DNA from: an uncultured Cetobacterium sp.
GTDB lineage: Bacteria; Fusobacteriota; Fusobacteriia; Fusobacteriales; Fusobacteriaceae
DNA length: 38,373 nt
Assembly (NCBI RefSeq): GCF_945952365.1
Contig: NZ_CAMFHX010000025.1
Span: forward strand, 1-38,373
Direction: 5' to 3'
A program made the translations under genes and the position numbers. A model generated the notes under the pieces. That model was not told where the DNA came from. It searched no databases and saw nothing but the letters and a program-made list of their open reading frames with translations. Below are positions 15,942 to 25,010 of this stretch, piece by piece; position 1 is the stretch's first letter, and every line of letters begins with the position of its first letter.

Positions 15942-16882
15942 TGATTGAAATTAAAGATAAGATAGAACAAAGTAGTAATATAATTATAGCTGGACATATA
16001 AATCCAGATGGAGATACAGTAGGGGCAGGATTAGCTCTTTTACTTGGGTTAGAAAATAAATATCCAAATAAAAGAATAGATTTTGTATTACAAGATTCAG
16101 TTCCAAAGAATATATCATTTTTAAAAGGAACAGAAAAAATAAAAAAAATAGAGGATATTGTTAATCCAAATTATGATTTAGCTATTTTTGTTGATTCAGC
16201 TACTGTTGAAAGAGTAGGAAAAGTAGAGAGATTAATTGGTGATGCATTTAAAATAAATATTGATCATCATATAAGTAATCCAAAGTATGGAGATATAAAT
16301 ATAGTAGAAGATATTTCTTCGACATCAGAGTTAATGCATTCGATTTTAAAAGGGTTAGATATTGAAATAACATTGGAGATGGGAGAAGCAATTTACTTAG
16401 GGTTAGTAAATGACACTGGAAATTTTGCACATAGCAATGTGACAAATAAAACATTCTTAGTGGCATCAGAGTTGATGAGATTAGGTGTAAATAATAATAA
16501 AATAGTAAATGATTTCTTTAAAACAAAATCTTTACAAAGAATGAAAGTTTTAGGAAAAGCTTTAAGTGAGATGAAGTTTATTCAAGATAAAAATCTTATG
16601 TATTTTAACTTATCATATGAAGGACTAAAAAATTTAGATGCAATTAAAGATGATACTGAAGGGGTTGTAGAAGAGCTTCTTAACTATAGTGATAGTGAAG
16701 TTTCTCTGTTTTTAAGAGAGGATGAAACAGGTAAAATAAAGGGAAGTATGAGAAGTAAGCACGATATAGATGTGAATAAAATAGCTGGAATTTTTGGTGG
16801 AGGCGGACATATAAAAGCTGCTGGATTCACAACAGAACTTTCACCAGATGAGATTCTAAAAAGAGTAGTAGAAAATTTATAA
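15941..16882 (+). CDS. nrnA: DHH-family phosphoesterase (NrnA-like oligoribonuclease / pAp phosphatase)
   Basis: Degrades very short RNA and/or dephosphorylates pAp. Motifs are in family order: GHINPDGDTVGAG (metal-binding His and Asps), VDSATVERVG, NIDHHISN (the DHH motif) and the C-terminal DHHA1 element GGGGHIKAAGF. The 313-residue length is typical. Substrate preference (nanoRNA, pAp or cyclic dinucleotide products) is not distinguishable. It follows yitT with a one-base overlap. Confidence 0.93.
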   Translation: MIEIKDKIEQSSNIIIAGHINPDGDTVGAGLALLLGLENKYPNKRIDFVLQDSVPKNISFLKGTEKIKKIEDIVNPNYDLAIFVDSATVERVGKVERLIGDAFKINIDHHISNPKYGDINIVEDISSTSELMHSILKGLDIEITLEMGEAIYLGLVNDTGNFAHSNVTNKTFLVASELMRLGVNNNKIVNDFFKTKSLQRMKVLGKALSEMKFIQDKNLMYFNLSYEGLKNLDAIKDDTEGVVEELLNYSDSEVSLFLREDETGKIKGSMRSKHDIDVNKIAGIFGGGGHIKAAGFTTELSPDEILKRVVENL

Positions 16883-16897
16883 ATAGTGTTGTATAAT
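16869..16897 (+). promoter_or_regulatory. Possible promoter for sepF
   Basis: TAGAAA (16869-16874), a 17-base spacer and a perfect TATAAT (16892-16897), overlapping the end of nrnA. The -35 is weak. It would give sepF a supply independent of the upstream run. Confidence 0.45.
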
Positions 16898-16922
16898 TTT
16901 ATAAAAAAGAAGGGGGTTAAAA

Positions 16923-17243
16923 ATGGCAGATTTTGATATAATTTTTTTAAAACCAACTAGATTCGAAGATTGTTTGAAGTGTGTAGAGCACATAAAAGCA
17001 GAGAAAATAGTTCATATAAATTTATGTGATTTAGATTCAGAAAAATCACAGAGAGTTTTAGACTTTATTAGTGGAGCGGTGCATATCCAAGAGGGACAAA
17101 TTATTAATCCAGGAGATAAGATATATTGTTCGATTCCGAAAAATAAAAGTTATCAAATAGAGTATAAAGAGTTGACAAATAATATAACAAATCCTAGATT
17201 TGATGAAGAAGAAGAGATAATACCAAGATATAATAGAAGGTAG
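16923..17243 (+). CDS. sepF: Cell division protein SepF
   Basis: SepF binds membrane and FtsZ and aligns Z-ring filaments. This 106-residue protein matches the SepF core: FLKPTRFEDCLKCVEHIKAEKIVHINLCDLD, then RVLDFISGAVHIQEG and KIYCSIPK. It lacks the long N-terminal amphipathic region and linker of Firmicutes SepF, beginning almost at the core domain. An acidic/basic tail (DEEEEIIPRYNRR) follows. The start has GGGGG just upstream. A bidirectional terminator follows the stop. Confidence 0.85.
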   Translation: MADFDIIFLKPTRFEDCLKCVEHIKAEKIVHINLCDLDSEKSQRVLDFISGAVHIQEGQIINPGDKIYCSIPKNKSYQIEYKELTNNITNPRFDEEEEIIPRYNRR

Positions 17244-17246
17244 TAA

Positions 17247-17274
17247 AAAAGGGACCAAATAGATGGTCCCTTTT
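17247..17274. terminator. Bidirectional terminator between sepF and the 5S gene
   Basis: GGGACCA pairs with TGGTCCC around AATAGA, with TTTT on the + strand side and a run of A (T on the - strand) on the other. It can stop sepF transcripts from the left and 5S transcripts from the right. Confidence 0.88.
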
Positions 17275-17320
17275 CTCATTTAGATATTTTTAGTTTTTTA
17301 TTTAATCAGCCAATAAAAAA

Positions 17321-17438
17321 GCTTGGCAACTACCTATCCTTCCAGGGGGCTGCCCCCCAAGTACTTTCGGCGTTTACGGGCTTAACTTCCAGGTTCGAAA
17401 TGTAACTGGGTGTACCTCCGTAGCTATCGTTACCAAGC
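17321..17438 (-). rRNA. rrf: 5S ribosomal RNA, solitary copy
   Basis: Read on the - strand the gene starts GCTTGG and ends CCAAGC, forming helix I. It has the conserved GAACCTGGAAGTTAAGC region of 5S loops B-C and the G-rich GGGGGGCAGCCCCC arm. The length is 118 bases. No 16S, 23S or tRNA lies next to it; its neighbours are sepF (convergent) and clpB (upstream, same strand). It has its own promoter at 17445-17473. Confidence 0.93.
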
Positions 17439-17444
17439 TATATA

Positions 17445-17473
17445 ATAATAACATTTTTTTTAGAAAAAGTCAA
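17445..17473 (-). promoter_or_regulatory. Dedicated promoter of the 5S gene
   Basis: On the - strand: TTGACT (17473-17468), a 17-base spacer ending TGT, then TATTAT (17450-17445). This makes it both a -35/-10 and an extended -10 promoter. A start seven bases downstream falls at 17438, the first base of the mature 5S. Confidence 0.85.
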
Positions 17474-17474
17474 T

Positions 17475-17504
17475 AAAAAAAATGGGCAATAAACCCATTT
17501 TTTT
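17475..17504 (-). terminator. Terminator of clpB
   Basis: ATGGG/CCCAT extended by flanking A and T runs, with a seven-base loop. On the - strand it is followed by at least seven T. It insulates clpB from the 5S promoter, whose -35 begins directly after it. Confidence 0.85.
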
Positions 17505-17515
17505 CAGGATAAAAC

Positions 17516-20080
17516 TTATATAACTTTGAAAGTGATTTTCTCGTTATTAAATCCTACTTCTATAGTCTCACGCTCTTTAATTTCACCTTTTAAAATTATT
17601 TTAGCAATCTCAGTTTCAAGATACTTTTGTATATATCTTCTAAGTGGTCTTGCTCCAAACTGTGGATCATAAGCAGTTTTAGCTAAAAATTCAGCAGCAG
17701 AATCAGTTATTCTAAAGTTGATTTTTCTATCTTTTAATTTATTTTCAAGATTTACTAAAAGTTGACGAACAATATTTTTAATCTCTTCAATTCCAAGACC
17801 TTTAAATATTATTGTTTCATCTATTCTATTTAGAAACTCGGGTCTAAAATTAGATAGCATCATTTGATTTATTTTTTCTCTAGTATGAGAGTTTAAAGTA
17901 GGGTCTTCTAAAATTAAATGGCTACCGATATTAGATGTCATAATAATTAGAGTATTTTTAAAATCTACAACTTTACCTTGACCATCAGTTAATCTACCAT
18001 CATCTAAAACTTGAAGTAGAATATTGAAAGTATCAGGATGAGCTTTTTCAATTTCATCAAATAGTATAACAGAGTAAGGTTTTCTTCTAACAGCTTCTGT
18101 TAACTGTCCACCCTCTTCATATCCAACATATCCTGGAGGAGCACCAATCAATCTAGTTACAGAGAATTTATCCATATATTCACTCATATCAATTCGAAGT
18201 ACATTTTCCTCATCGTCAAACAGGAAATATGCAAGAGATTTAGCTAGATATGTTTTACCAACTCCAGTAGGGCCTAAAAACACAAATGAACCGATAGGTC
18301 TATTTGGGTCTTTCAATCCTGCACGCGCTCTTAGAATTGTCTCAGAAACAGCTTTTACAGCTTCTGTTTGCCCAACAACTTTAGCATTTAAATTATCTTC
18401 TAAACTTAAAAGTTTCTCTTTTTCACTTTCCATCAATTTAGAAAGAGGAATCCCTGTCCACTTAGAAATAATTTCAGAAATCTCTTCAACCCCTACTTCT
18501 TGTTTAACAAGTTTATTGCTAGGAGATTCCTCTAAACGTTTTTGTTCTTCAATCAATTCTTTTTCAAGAGTTGCAAGTTTTCCATATTTTAATTCAGCTA
18601 GTTTGTTTAAATCATATTTTCTCTCAGCTTCAAGAATTTCAAGCTTTACTTTTTCAATTTCAGATTTAATATCTTTAACCTTATTTAAGTCTTGTTTTTC
18701 ATTTTCCCATTGTGCTTTTAAAATTGATTTATTTTGAATTAGATTTGAAAGCTCCTTTTCTAAAATTTCAAGTCTTTCTTTAGAATAAGGATCAGTTTCT
18801 TTTTTCAACGCTTCCTTTTCAATTTCAAGCTGCATAACTTTTCTAGTTAATTGATCTAACTCTTCAGGCATAGAATCCATTTCAGTTCTAATCATAGCTG
18901 CAGCTTCATCAATTAAATCGATAGCTTTATCAGGAAGTTGTCTATCTGGAATATATCTATTACTTAAAACAGCAGCCTCTACAATAGCACCATCTGCAAT
19001 TCTAATTCCGTGATAAACCTCAAATTTTTCTTTAATTCCTCTCAGTATAGAAATCGTATCTTCAACAGTGGGCTCATTGACCATAACTATTTGGAAACGT
19101 CTTTCAAGAGCTGGATCCTTTTCAATATACTTTCTGTACTCGTCTAAAGTAGTAGCTCCTATTACTCGAATCTCTCCTCTAGCAAGCATAGGTTTTAAAA
19201 GATTTCCAGCGTCCATAGCTCCATCAGATTTTCCAGCTCCAACAATAGTATGAATCTCATCAATAAATAATATAATTTCACCATTAGAATCTTCAACCTC
19301 TTTTAAAACAGCTTTTAGACGCTCTTCAAACTCACCTCTAAATTTAGCTCCAGCAATAAGAGATCCCATATCTAAAGAGAAAACTTTTTTATTTTTTAAA
19401 GAATCAGGGACATCACCATTTAGAATTCTTTGAGCAAATCCCTCTGCGATAGCTGTTTTACCAACTCCAGGCTCACCAATAAGAACAGGATTATTTTTAG
19501 TCCTTCTAGATATAATTTGAATAGTTCTTCGAATTTCGCTATCTCTTCCAATGATAGGGTCGATTTTTCCTTTTCTAGCTAATTCAACGAGGTCTCGTCC
19601 ATATTTTTCTAAAACTTCATATTTAACTTCAGGATTAGGAGAATCTACCTTTTTATTTCCTCTAATCTCTAAAATAGTACTTTTAAATAACGAGGGATTG
19701 ATACCTAAGTTATTTAAGAAAGATGTTTTATCTAAAAGTGCTAAAAAGATATGTTCAACACTTATATACGAGTCTCCCATAGATTGCATTAACTTTTGAG
19801 CTTCAACAAGAATCTCGTTAGTTTTTGTATCTACTCCAATTGAAGAGGATGTACCAGAGACTTTTGGCAATCTGTTACAAAGTGCTTCTAATGAGTTTTG
19901 TAAAGAGTTTGTATCAAGTCCCATCTTAGTTAGAACTCTTACGATAAGTCCTTCTTTATGAGCAATAAGAGCTAAAGCTAGAAGTTCTGGCTTTATACTC
20001 TGTTGCATATAAGTTTGTGCAAGGGTTTGTGCATCAGTCAATGCTAGCATTGAATTTTCTGTAAAATTGTTTGGATTCAT
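17516..20080 (-). CDS. clpB: ATP-dependent disaggregase ClpB
   Basis: A Hsp100 chaperone that, with DnaK, pulls apart protein aggregates. Order in the 854 residues: an N-terminal Clp repeat domain (~1-145), NBD1 with Walker A GEPGVGKT (202-209), a long middle coiled-coil domain (~395-525), and NBD2 with Walker A GPTGVGKT (603-610). [11 protein letters not shown] and the C-terminal [11 protein letters not shown] follow. The middle domain and length mark it as ClpB rather than ClpA or ClpC. The start has GAGGTGAT upstream. A 100-residue Cys-rich gene lies 29 bases before it on the same strand with no promoter between, so they probably share a transcript. I saw no CIRCE operator upstream. Confidence 0.98.
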   Translation of the reverse strand: MNPNNFTENSMLALTDAQTLAQTYMQQSIKPELLALALIAHKEGLIVRVLTKMGLDTNSLQNSLEALCNRLPKVSGTSSSIGVDTKTNEILVEAQKLMQSMGDSYISVEHIFLALLDKTSFLNNLGINPSLFKSTILEIRGNKKVDSPNPEVKYEVLEKYGRDLVELARKGKIDPIIGRDSEIRRTIQIISRRTKNNPVLIGEPGVGKTAIAEGFAQRILNGDVPDSLKNKKVFSLDMGSLIAGAKFRGEFEERLKAVLKEVEDSNGEIILFIDEIHTIVGAGKSDGAMDAGNLLKPMLARGEIRVIGATTLDEYRKYIEKDPALERRFQIVMVNEPTVEDTISILRGIKEKFEVYHGIRIADGAIVEAAVLSNRYIPDRQLPDKAIDLIDEAAAMIRTEMDSMPEELDQLTRKVMQLEIEKEALKKETDPYSKERLEILEKELSNLIQNKSILKAQWENEKQDLNKVKDIKSEIEKVKLEILEAERKYDLNKLAELKYGKLATLEKELIEEQKRLEESPSNKLVKQEVGVEEISEIISKWTGIPLSKLMESEKEKLLSLEDNLNAKVVGQTEAVKAVSETILRARAGLKDPNRPIGSFVFLGPTGVGKTYLAKSLAYFLFDDEENVLRIDMSEYMDKFSVTRLIGAPPGYVGYEEGGQLTEAVRRKPYSVILFDEIEKAHPDTFNILLQVLDDGRLTDGQGKVVDFKNTLIIMTSNIGSHLILEDPTLNSHTREKINQMMLSNFRPEFLNRIDETIIFKGLGIEEIKNIVRQLLVNLENKLKDRKINFRITDSAAEFLAKTAYDPQFGARPLRRYIQKYLETEIAKIILKGEIKERETIEVGFNNEKITFKVI

Positions 20081-20109
20081 AAGATCACCTCATAATTATA
20101 AAATTTTGC

Positions 20110-20412
20110 TTATTTTAAGCTGATTATTTTATCCTCTTCTCCAATATCTTTAAGATGATTATTTCTAACAATCTCAATAACCTCCATCATTTTTTTCTGA
20201 ACGTGGTCATATCCGACATCTTTTATATGGGGAAGGATACAGTCAGAGCAATCTTTAACTCCTCCCGCAGTATGTTTATACTTACCTCCACACTCATTTC
20301 CTAGCATATAAAGTGGGCAGTAACAGAATAAGCAGTTAAAGTTCTCTGTATTCTCCATTTTATGACATGGAAAAAATTCACAGTTTTTATTTTGATTAAA
20401 TTTGTAGTTCAT
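20110..20412 (-). CDS. Small cysteine-rich protein (Cys-rich small domain, PF04071-like)
   Basis: This 100-residue protein has eight cysteines in its first 58 residues (11, 16, 27, 30, 32, 41, 55, 58). The pattern CEFFPCH, then NCLFCYCPLY, CGG and KDCSDC is that of the cysteine-rich small domain family, likely a metal site. The function is not established; some members occur near cobalamin genes, but none are here. A GGGAGG site precedes the ATG, and a good promoter lies at 20449-20477. clpB follows 29 bases downstream, so the two are likely co-transcribed. Confidence 0.85.
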   Translation of the reverse strand: MNYKFNQNKNCEFFPCHKMENTENFNCLFCYCPLYMLGNECGGKYKHTAGGVKDCSDCILPHIKDVGYDHVQKKMMEVIEIVRNNHLKDIGEEDKIISLK

Positions 20413-20448
20413 AAATAACCTCCCAAAATTTTTAAAATCTATAATTTA

Positions 20449-20477
20449 AATATACTACTGTAGGAAGATTAAATCAA
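20449..20477 (-). promoter_or_regulatory. Promoter of the Cys-rich gene and clpB
   Basis: On the - strand: TTGATT (20477-20472), a 17-base spacer, TATATT (20454-20449). It is the nearest promoter upstream of clpB. No CIRCE inverted repeat (TTAGCACTC/GAGTGCTAA) is visible around it. Confidence 0.75.
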
Positions 20478-20488
20478 GTGAATAAAAT

Positions 20489-20520
20489 AAAAAAATGGTC
20501 CAAATTTAAAATTTAGACCA
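20489..20520 (-). terminator. Terminator of the nucleoside transporter / DUF1385 operon
   Basis: TGGTC-T-AAATTT pairs with AAATTT-G-GACCA (12 bp with a G-U), followed on the - strand by seven T. It lies downstream of the DUF1385 gene and just upstream of the clpB promoter. Confidence 0.85.
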
Positions 20521-20544
20521 TTAAAAAATAATACATATATTTTA

Positions 20545-21453
20545 TTAATAAACCTCAGTAGCATTTTCAACAGGTTCGTTTAAAACTGCTTTTATTGCTA
20601 CAATAGCAACTTCGAGCTGATCAAGATCAGGTTCTTTAGTTGTAATCTTTTGTAGAGCCATTCCAGGAGCCGCAATCATTCTAACAAAGATATTATCTAG
20701 ATGATTACTTGTATATCTTTGAAGTTCGTAAGATATTCCTGCAATTAAAGGCATAAATAAAACTCTTAAAACTACTTTTGTAAGTAATTTTGTAGCAAAA
20801 CTACTTGGTGGAGGTAAAATAAAATCTAAACCAGTGAAAACTATAATAGCAATAAACATAACTATTAAAAGGAAACTAGTTCCACATCTAGGGTGTAGTG
20901 TTGTAAATTTTTTAGCATTTTCAGCTGTTAACTCTAGATGTTGCTCATAGGCATAGATTGATTTATGCTCAGCACCATGATATTGAAAAACTCTTTGAAT
21001 ATCTTTTGAGAACGAGATTAAGAAGATATAAAGAACAAAGAATGCAAGTCTTAATCCAGCTTCTAAAAGATTGCTATAAATTTTGTTATCTTTAAATAAA
21101 AAACTACTTATAATAGAGGGAAGAACAATAAAAAGACCAATTCCCAAAGCTAAAGAAACAATGGTAGTCATTACAGCCTCTTTTTGAGACAGTTGCTCTT
21201 CTTCAACCTCAGCTTGATTAGCTGAGAAGGTAAGCTCTTTAACTCCTAAAACTAATGAATCAAAAAGAGTTATAGCACCTCTAAGAAAAGGAATCGTAGA
21301 AAGTTTATTTCTACTTTTAGATATTTTTGTTTTCTTGTAAACAATATCACCATTGGGTTTTCTAACAGCTGTAGCTAAAAGGTCAGCATTTCTCATCATA
21401 ACCCCTTCTATAACTGCTTGTCCACCTACGCTTGAAAATTTCTCTTTACTCAT
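20545..21453 (-). CDS. DUF1385 family membrane protein (YqhQ-like)
   Basis: About 302 residues. The N-terminus SSVGGQAVIEGVMMRN is the hallmark of the DUF1385 family, and the motifs FQYHGAEHKSIYAYE and TLHPRCGTSFL contain the conserved His, Glu and Cys proposed to bind metal. Four or so hydrophobic helices lie between and after them. The molecular role is not known with confidence. I prefer the ATG at 21453 to the upstream GTG codons (21462, 21459), because GGTGGTGA then serves as the ribosome site. It follows the permease gene after about 20 bases and seems to be the last gene of that operon. Confidence 0.87.
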   Translation of the reverse strand: MSKEKFSSVGGQAVIEGVMMRNADLLATAVRKPNGDIVYKKTKISKSRNKLSTIPFLRGAITLFDSLVLGVKELTFSANQAEVEEEQLSQKEAVMTTIVSLALGIGLFIVLPSIISSFLFKDNKIYSNLLEAGLRLAFFVLYIFLISFSKDIQRVFQYHGAEHKSIYAYEQHLELTAENAKKFTTLHPRCGTSFLLIVMFIAIIVFTGLDFILPPPSSFATKLLTKVVLRVLFMPLIAGISYELQRYTSNHLDNIFVRMIAAPGMALQKITTKEPDLDQLEVAIVAIKAVLNEPVENATEVY

Positions 21454-21472
21454 TGTCACCACCCGTAATCAA

Positions 21473-22354
21473 TTAGATTGTATTTTTGTCATAAGGTTTT
21501 CCAGCAGCACTTGGTGCAACTGCTTTACCAACCACTCCAGCAAGAGCTAAAAGTGTTAGTAAGTACGGTATCATTTGGATAAATTGTGGTGGAATAAATG
21601 TAACATATTGTTGAATTACTGTTTGTGCAGCATCAGCAAATCCAAATAATAAACTAGCAAATAAAACTCCTTTTGGCTTCCACTTACCAAAAACAAGTGC
21701 AGCTAAAGCTATAAATCCTCTTCCAGCTGACATCTCTTTAGAGAATTGGCTAAGAGCTCCAATTGATAGGTATGTTCCACCAAGACCGGCAAAAACTCCA
21801 GACATGATAACACCAAAGTATCTGATTTTAGCAACACTGATACCAACAGTATCTGCAGCTAAAGGGTACTCTCCAACTGCTCTCATTCTAAGACCAGTAA
21901 CTGTTTTGTAAAGGAAGTAACCAGACCAGATAGCTAAACCATATATCATATATGTTAACAGAGAGAAATTAAATAGTAATGGTATTCTAGTTGCAGAAGG
22001 ACTGTTTGATGCTTGTTCAAATAGAACTCTTAACATGAATATTGTAAATCCAGAAGCGAAAAGATTTATCGCAACTCCAGATACAGTTTGATTTCCTCTA
22101 TACTTGATACTGATTATAGCATGAACTAGAGCAATCAGTCCACCAGATATCGCACCAGCTAAAATTCCTAGAACCCAACTTCCAGTATAATATGAAACAA
22201 CTGCAGAAGAGAAAGCACCAATAAGCATCATCCCTTCAAGACCAATATTAACAACTCCACAAACTTCTGAGAACATTCCACCAATTGCTGTAATAAGAAT
22301 TGGAGCAGCCTGCCTGATTGTGGCTAAAATTAAACTTAAAATAATACTTACCAT
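21473..22354 (-). CDS. nupQ: ABC transporter permease, nucleoside/BMP type (second permease)
   Basis: An integral membrane permease of the class that imports nucleosides or related ligands (NupQ/YufQ-like, paired with a BmpA/NupN-type binding protein). The 293 residues have many hydrophobic helices and the family opening TAIGGMFSEVCGVVNIGLEGMM in pieces, then MRAVGEYPLAADTVGI, the cytoplasmic coupling loop. The ATG shares a base with the stop of the first permease. The substrate is inferred from family only; simple sugars or purine derivatives are alternatives. Confidence 0.88.
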   Translation of the reverse strand: MVSIILSLILATIRQAAPILITAIGGMFSEVCGVVNIGLEGMMLIGAFSSAVVSYYTGSWVLGILAGAISGGLIALVHAIISIKYRGNQTVSGVAINLFASGFTIFMLRVLFEQASNSPSATRIPLLFNFSLLTYMIYGLAIWSGYFLYKTVTGLRMRAVGEYPLAADTVGISVAKIRYFGVIMSGVFAGLGGTYLSIGALSQFSKEMSAGRGFIALAALVFGKWKPKGVLFASLLFGFADAAQTVIQQYVTFIPPQFIQMIPYLLTLLALAGVVGKAVAPSAAGKPYDKNTI

Positions 22355-23445
22355 TATTCAGCTCCTCCTTTTGAACCTTTTTTCTCTAACCAAGATCTAA
22401 TCATATTTTCAGCAGCAATTAATAAAATTATAATAGCTTGAATCATAATAACCATTTGGCTAGGAATAGATGTGTTAAATTGCATAGCTCTTCCACCCAC
22501 TCTAAGAGCAGCAAATAGGATTGCAGCTAGTAAAGCTCCGATAGGTGTATTTTTTCCAAGAAGAGCAACAGCTATTCCATCAAATCCATAAGTAGCAGTT
22601 AAACCAGTTTTATAAGCGTATTGTCCAACTCCTCCTAAAACTCTTTCTACTCCTCCAAGTCCAGCTAAGAAACCAGAGATTCCTAAAGTTAAAAGGATTA
22701 TTTTTTTTACGTTGATACCGTTATTTTCAGCAGCCGTAGGGTTGAATCCAACAGCTTTAATATGGTATCCAAGAACTGTTTTTTCAAGTACAAACCAAAC
22801 CACGAAAACAGCAACTAAAGCGATAATAAATCCATAGTTTAAAGGAACTCTTACATCTAAAAGTTTTCCTAATCTAGCTGATGCGATAACCGCAGGAGTT
22901 TGTGGATTGATTCCAGGTGCTTTAAGCGGATAGTTTAAACAGTATTGTTCAAAACTAACAGCAATATAGTTAAGCATGATAGTAGAGATTACTTCATGAA
23001 CTCCAAGCTTAGCTTTTAACCAACCAGCAACAGCAGCCCATAAGAATCCAGCTAAACCTCCAATAATTAATATAACGAATACGTTACTTATAAATACATT
23101 AGCAACAAATCCACCAACAGCAGCAGCAGCAAGTCCAGCCATAGTCATCTGTCCTTGAGCACCGATATTAAACATACCACCTTTGAATGCAACTAAAACT
23201 GATAATCCTGTAAAGATAAGAGGTGTTGCCTCTAAAAGTGTTCTAGCTATTGGTGTAAGACCATCAAAAGCTCCTGTAAATAGATAATAATATGCTTTTG
23301 TAGGACTTTCTCCCATGTATAAAATTATACCTGCTCCAATAAGTAGTGCTAAGATAACAGCAACTACAGGAACAAGGGCATTTAAAATATTTTTATTTTT
23401 AATCAAGTTTACCACCCGCCATAAGTATTCCAATTTTTTCTTCAT
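22354..23445 (-). CDS. nupP: ABC transporter permease, nucleoside/BMP type (first permease)
   Basis: The partner permease (NupP/YufP-like), up to 363 residues, with about eight to ten helices. Diagnostic stretches are LLEATPLIFTGLSVLVAFKGGMFNIGAQGQ and the coupling loop KAVGFNPTAAENNGI, in family positions. The start is uncertain: ATG at 23445 overlaps the ATPase gene by 47 bases and has only a weak ribosome site. A TTG at 23406, preceded by GGGTGG and yielding a protein beginning MIKNKNILN, fits the usual start of the family better. The longest form is given. Confidence 0.87.
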   Translation of the reverse strand: MKKKLEYLWRVVNLIKNKNILNALVPVVAVILALLIGAGIILYMGESPTKAYYYLFTGAFDGLTPIARTLLEATPLIFTGLSVLVAFKGGMFNIGAQGQMTMAGLAAAAVGGFVANVFISNVFVILIIGGLAGFLWAAVAGWLKAKLGVHEVISTIMLNYIAVSFEQYCLNYPLKAPGINPQTPAVIASARLGKLLDVRVPLNYGFIIALVAVFVVWFVLEKTVLGYHIKAVGFNPTAAENNGINVKKIILLTLGISGFLAGLGGVERVLGGVGQYAYKTGLTATYGFDGIAVALLGKNTPIGALLAAILFAALRVGGRAMQFNTSIPSQMVIMIQAIIILLIAAENMIRSWLEKKGSKGGAE

Positions 23446-24919
23446 TTGCTTCTTCTCTTGAAAGAATTCCAGTTATTTTTCCCGCACACATAACTGCAAT
23501 ATTATCTGAAAGATTTAAAATTTCAGATAGTTCTGATGAAACAACCATAACTGCTTTACCTTTTTCTTTTTCATTAAGAATAAGTTTATGAATTGATTCA
23601 ATAGCTCCAATATCTACCCCTCTAGTTGGTTGTCCAGCTATAATAAGGTTGTTGTTTTTCTTTTCTAACTCTCTAGCAACGATAATCTTTTGTTGATTTC
23701 CTCCAGATAATCTACCAAAAGCTGTATCGACACTTCTAGGTCTAACATCATATTTTTCCATGAACATCTCTGCATCTTTTCTTAATTTGAAGAAATTAAG
23801 TAAACCAAATTTTGAATATTCATCTCTTTCAAGACCAAGAGCAAAGTTTTCCATAACACTAAATTGTGAGATAGCAGCTCTTTTATGTCTATCTTCAGGA
23901 ATATGAGCTAGTCCAAGTAAAGATATTTTTCTAGGAGTTTTTCTTTTTAAAATAACATTGTCAAGGATCATCTCTCCTGAACAAGTTTCTTTTAATCCTG
24001 TTAAAGCTTCAACAAGTTCAGTTTGTCCACTTCCCTCAACTCCAGCAATACCAAGAACCTCTCCCTTTCTGATTTGGAATGAAGCGTTTTCCACTTTCAT
24101 AACCCCAAGGTGGTCTTTAACACTAACATTTTTTACAGATAAAACAGTTTCTCCAATTTCAACCTCGGGTCTTTCTGTTGTAAATAGTACGGCTCTTCCA
24201 ACCATTGCGTTGGCAATCTTCTCTTTAGTTGCATCTTCAGTGGCAAAATTAGCAATATCTGCTCCTCTTCTAATAACTGTTATGTTATTAGAGATATCAA
24301 GAACTTCTTGAAGTTTGTGAGAGATAAAGATAATAGTTTTTCCCTCGGCGATTAAGTTGTCCATGATTTTATAAAGCTCTTTAATCTCTTGTGGAGTTAA
24401 AACAGCTGTAGGCTCATCGAAAACTAAAAGGTTTGCACCTTTGAAAAGAATTTTTAGAATTTCAACTCTTTGTTGCATTCCGATAGAAAGATCAGATACT
24501 AAAGCATCTGGATCAATAGCTAACCCATATTTTTTTGAAACCTCGATAACATCTTGTCTAGCTTTATTAATGTCTAAAGATAGACCTTTCTTAGGTTCAA
24601 CACCTAAAATCATATTTTCAGCAACAGTTAAAGTTGGAACAAGCATAAAATGTTGATAAACCATTCCAATTCCTAACTCAGCAGCTTTACTAGGTGAATC
24701 TATTTGTACTTCCTTCCCGTGGTAAAATATTTTACCAGAAGTTGGAGTATAAAGACCATTTAACATTTTCATAAGTGTTGACTTACCTGCTCCATTTTCA
24801 CCAACAATAGCGTGTTTTTCACCTTTTAAGATTTTTAAAGTGATATCGTCGTTTGCGATAACTTTTCCATCTAAGAAAGTTTTTCTGATGTGTTGCATTT
24901 CTAAGATATAATTATTCAC
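23399..24919 (-). CDS. nupO: ABC transporter ATPase, nucleoside/BMP type (duplicated ATP-binding cassette)
   Basis: A 506-residue ATPase with two ABC domains in tandem, as in NupO/YufO and RbsA. The first has Walker A GENGAGKST and signature LSIGMQQRVEIL. The second has the usual degenerate Walker A GVEGSGQTE and LSGGNQQK. It drives the two permeases encoded downstream. It starts with GTG after GGGAGG. It is the first gene of the operon, directly behind a near-consensus promoter. No substrate-binding lipoprotein gene adjoins it, so that partner must be elsewhere. Confidence 0.93.
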   Translation of the reverse strand: MNNYILEMQHIRKTFLDGKVIANDDITLKILKGEKHAIVGENGAGKSTLMKMLNGLYTPTSGKIFYHGKEVQIDSPSKAAELGIGMVYQHFMLVPTLTVAENMILGVEPKKGLSLDINKARQDVIEVSKKYGLAIDPDALVSDLSIGMQQRVEILKILFKGANLLVFDEPTAVLTPQEIKELYKIMDNLIAEGKTIIFISHKLQEVLDISNNITVIRRGADIANFATEDATKEKIANAMVGRAVLFTTERPEVEIGETVLSVKNVSVKDHLGVMKVENASFQIRKGEVLGIAGVEGSGQTELVEALTGLKETCSGEMILDNVILKRKTPRKISLLGLAHIPEDRHKRAAISQFSVMENFALGLERDEYSKFGLLNFFKLRKDAEMFMEKYDVRPRSVDTAFGRLSGGNQQKIIVARELEKKNNNLIIAGQPTRGVDIGAIESIHKLILNEKEKGKAVMVVSSELSEILNLSDNIAVMCAGKITGILSREEANEEKIGILMAGGKLD

Positions 24920-24975
24920 TTAGAATCCTCCCTAAATTTATTTCAATATTACGTTGTAAAAAATAACCTTTTAAA

Positions 24976-25004
24976 ATTATATTATGTTATATAAAAGTAG
25001 TCAA
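24976..25004 (-). promoter_or_regulatory. Promoter of the nucleoside ABC transporter operon
   Basis: On the - strand: TTGACT (25004-24999), a 17-base spacer, TATAAT (24981-24976). It begins seven bases after the stop codon of the upstream phosphatase gene and leaves a leader of about 50 bases. Confidence 0.88.
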
Positions 25005-25010
25005 CTTTTT

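Noticed and set aside
17247-17516. A complete or broken rRNA operon around the 5S gene
   Set aside because: No 16S or 23S sequence is seen on either side, and terminators flank the 5S gene.
20413-20544. CIRCE heat-shock operator upstream of clpB
   Set aside because: The only inverted repeat here is an AT-rich terminator stem with a T run; the TTAGCACTC/GAGTGCTAA pattern is absent.
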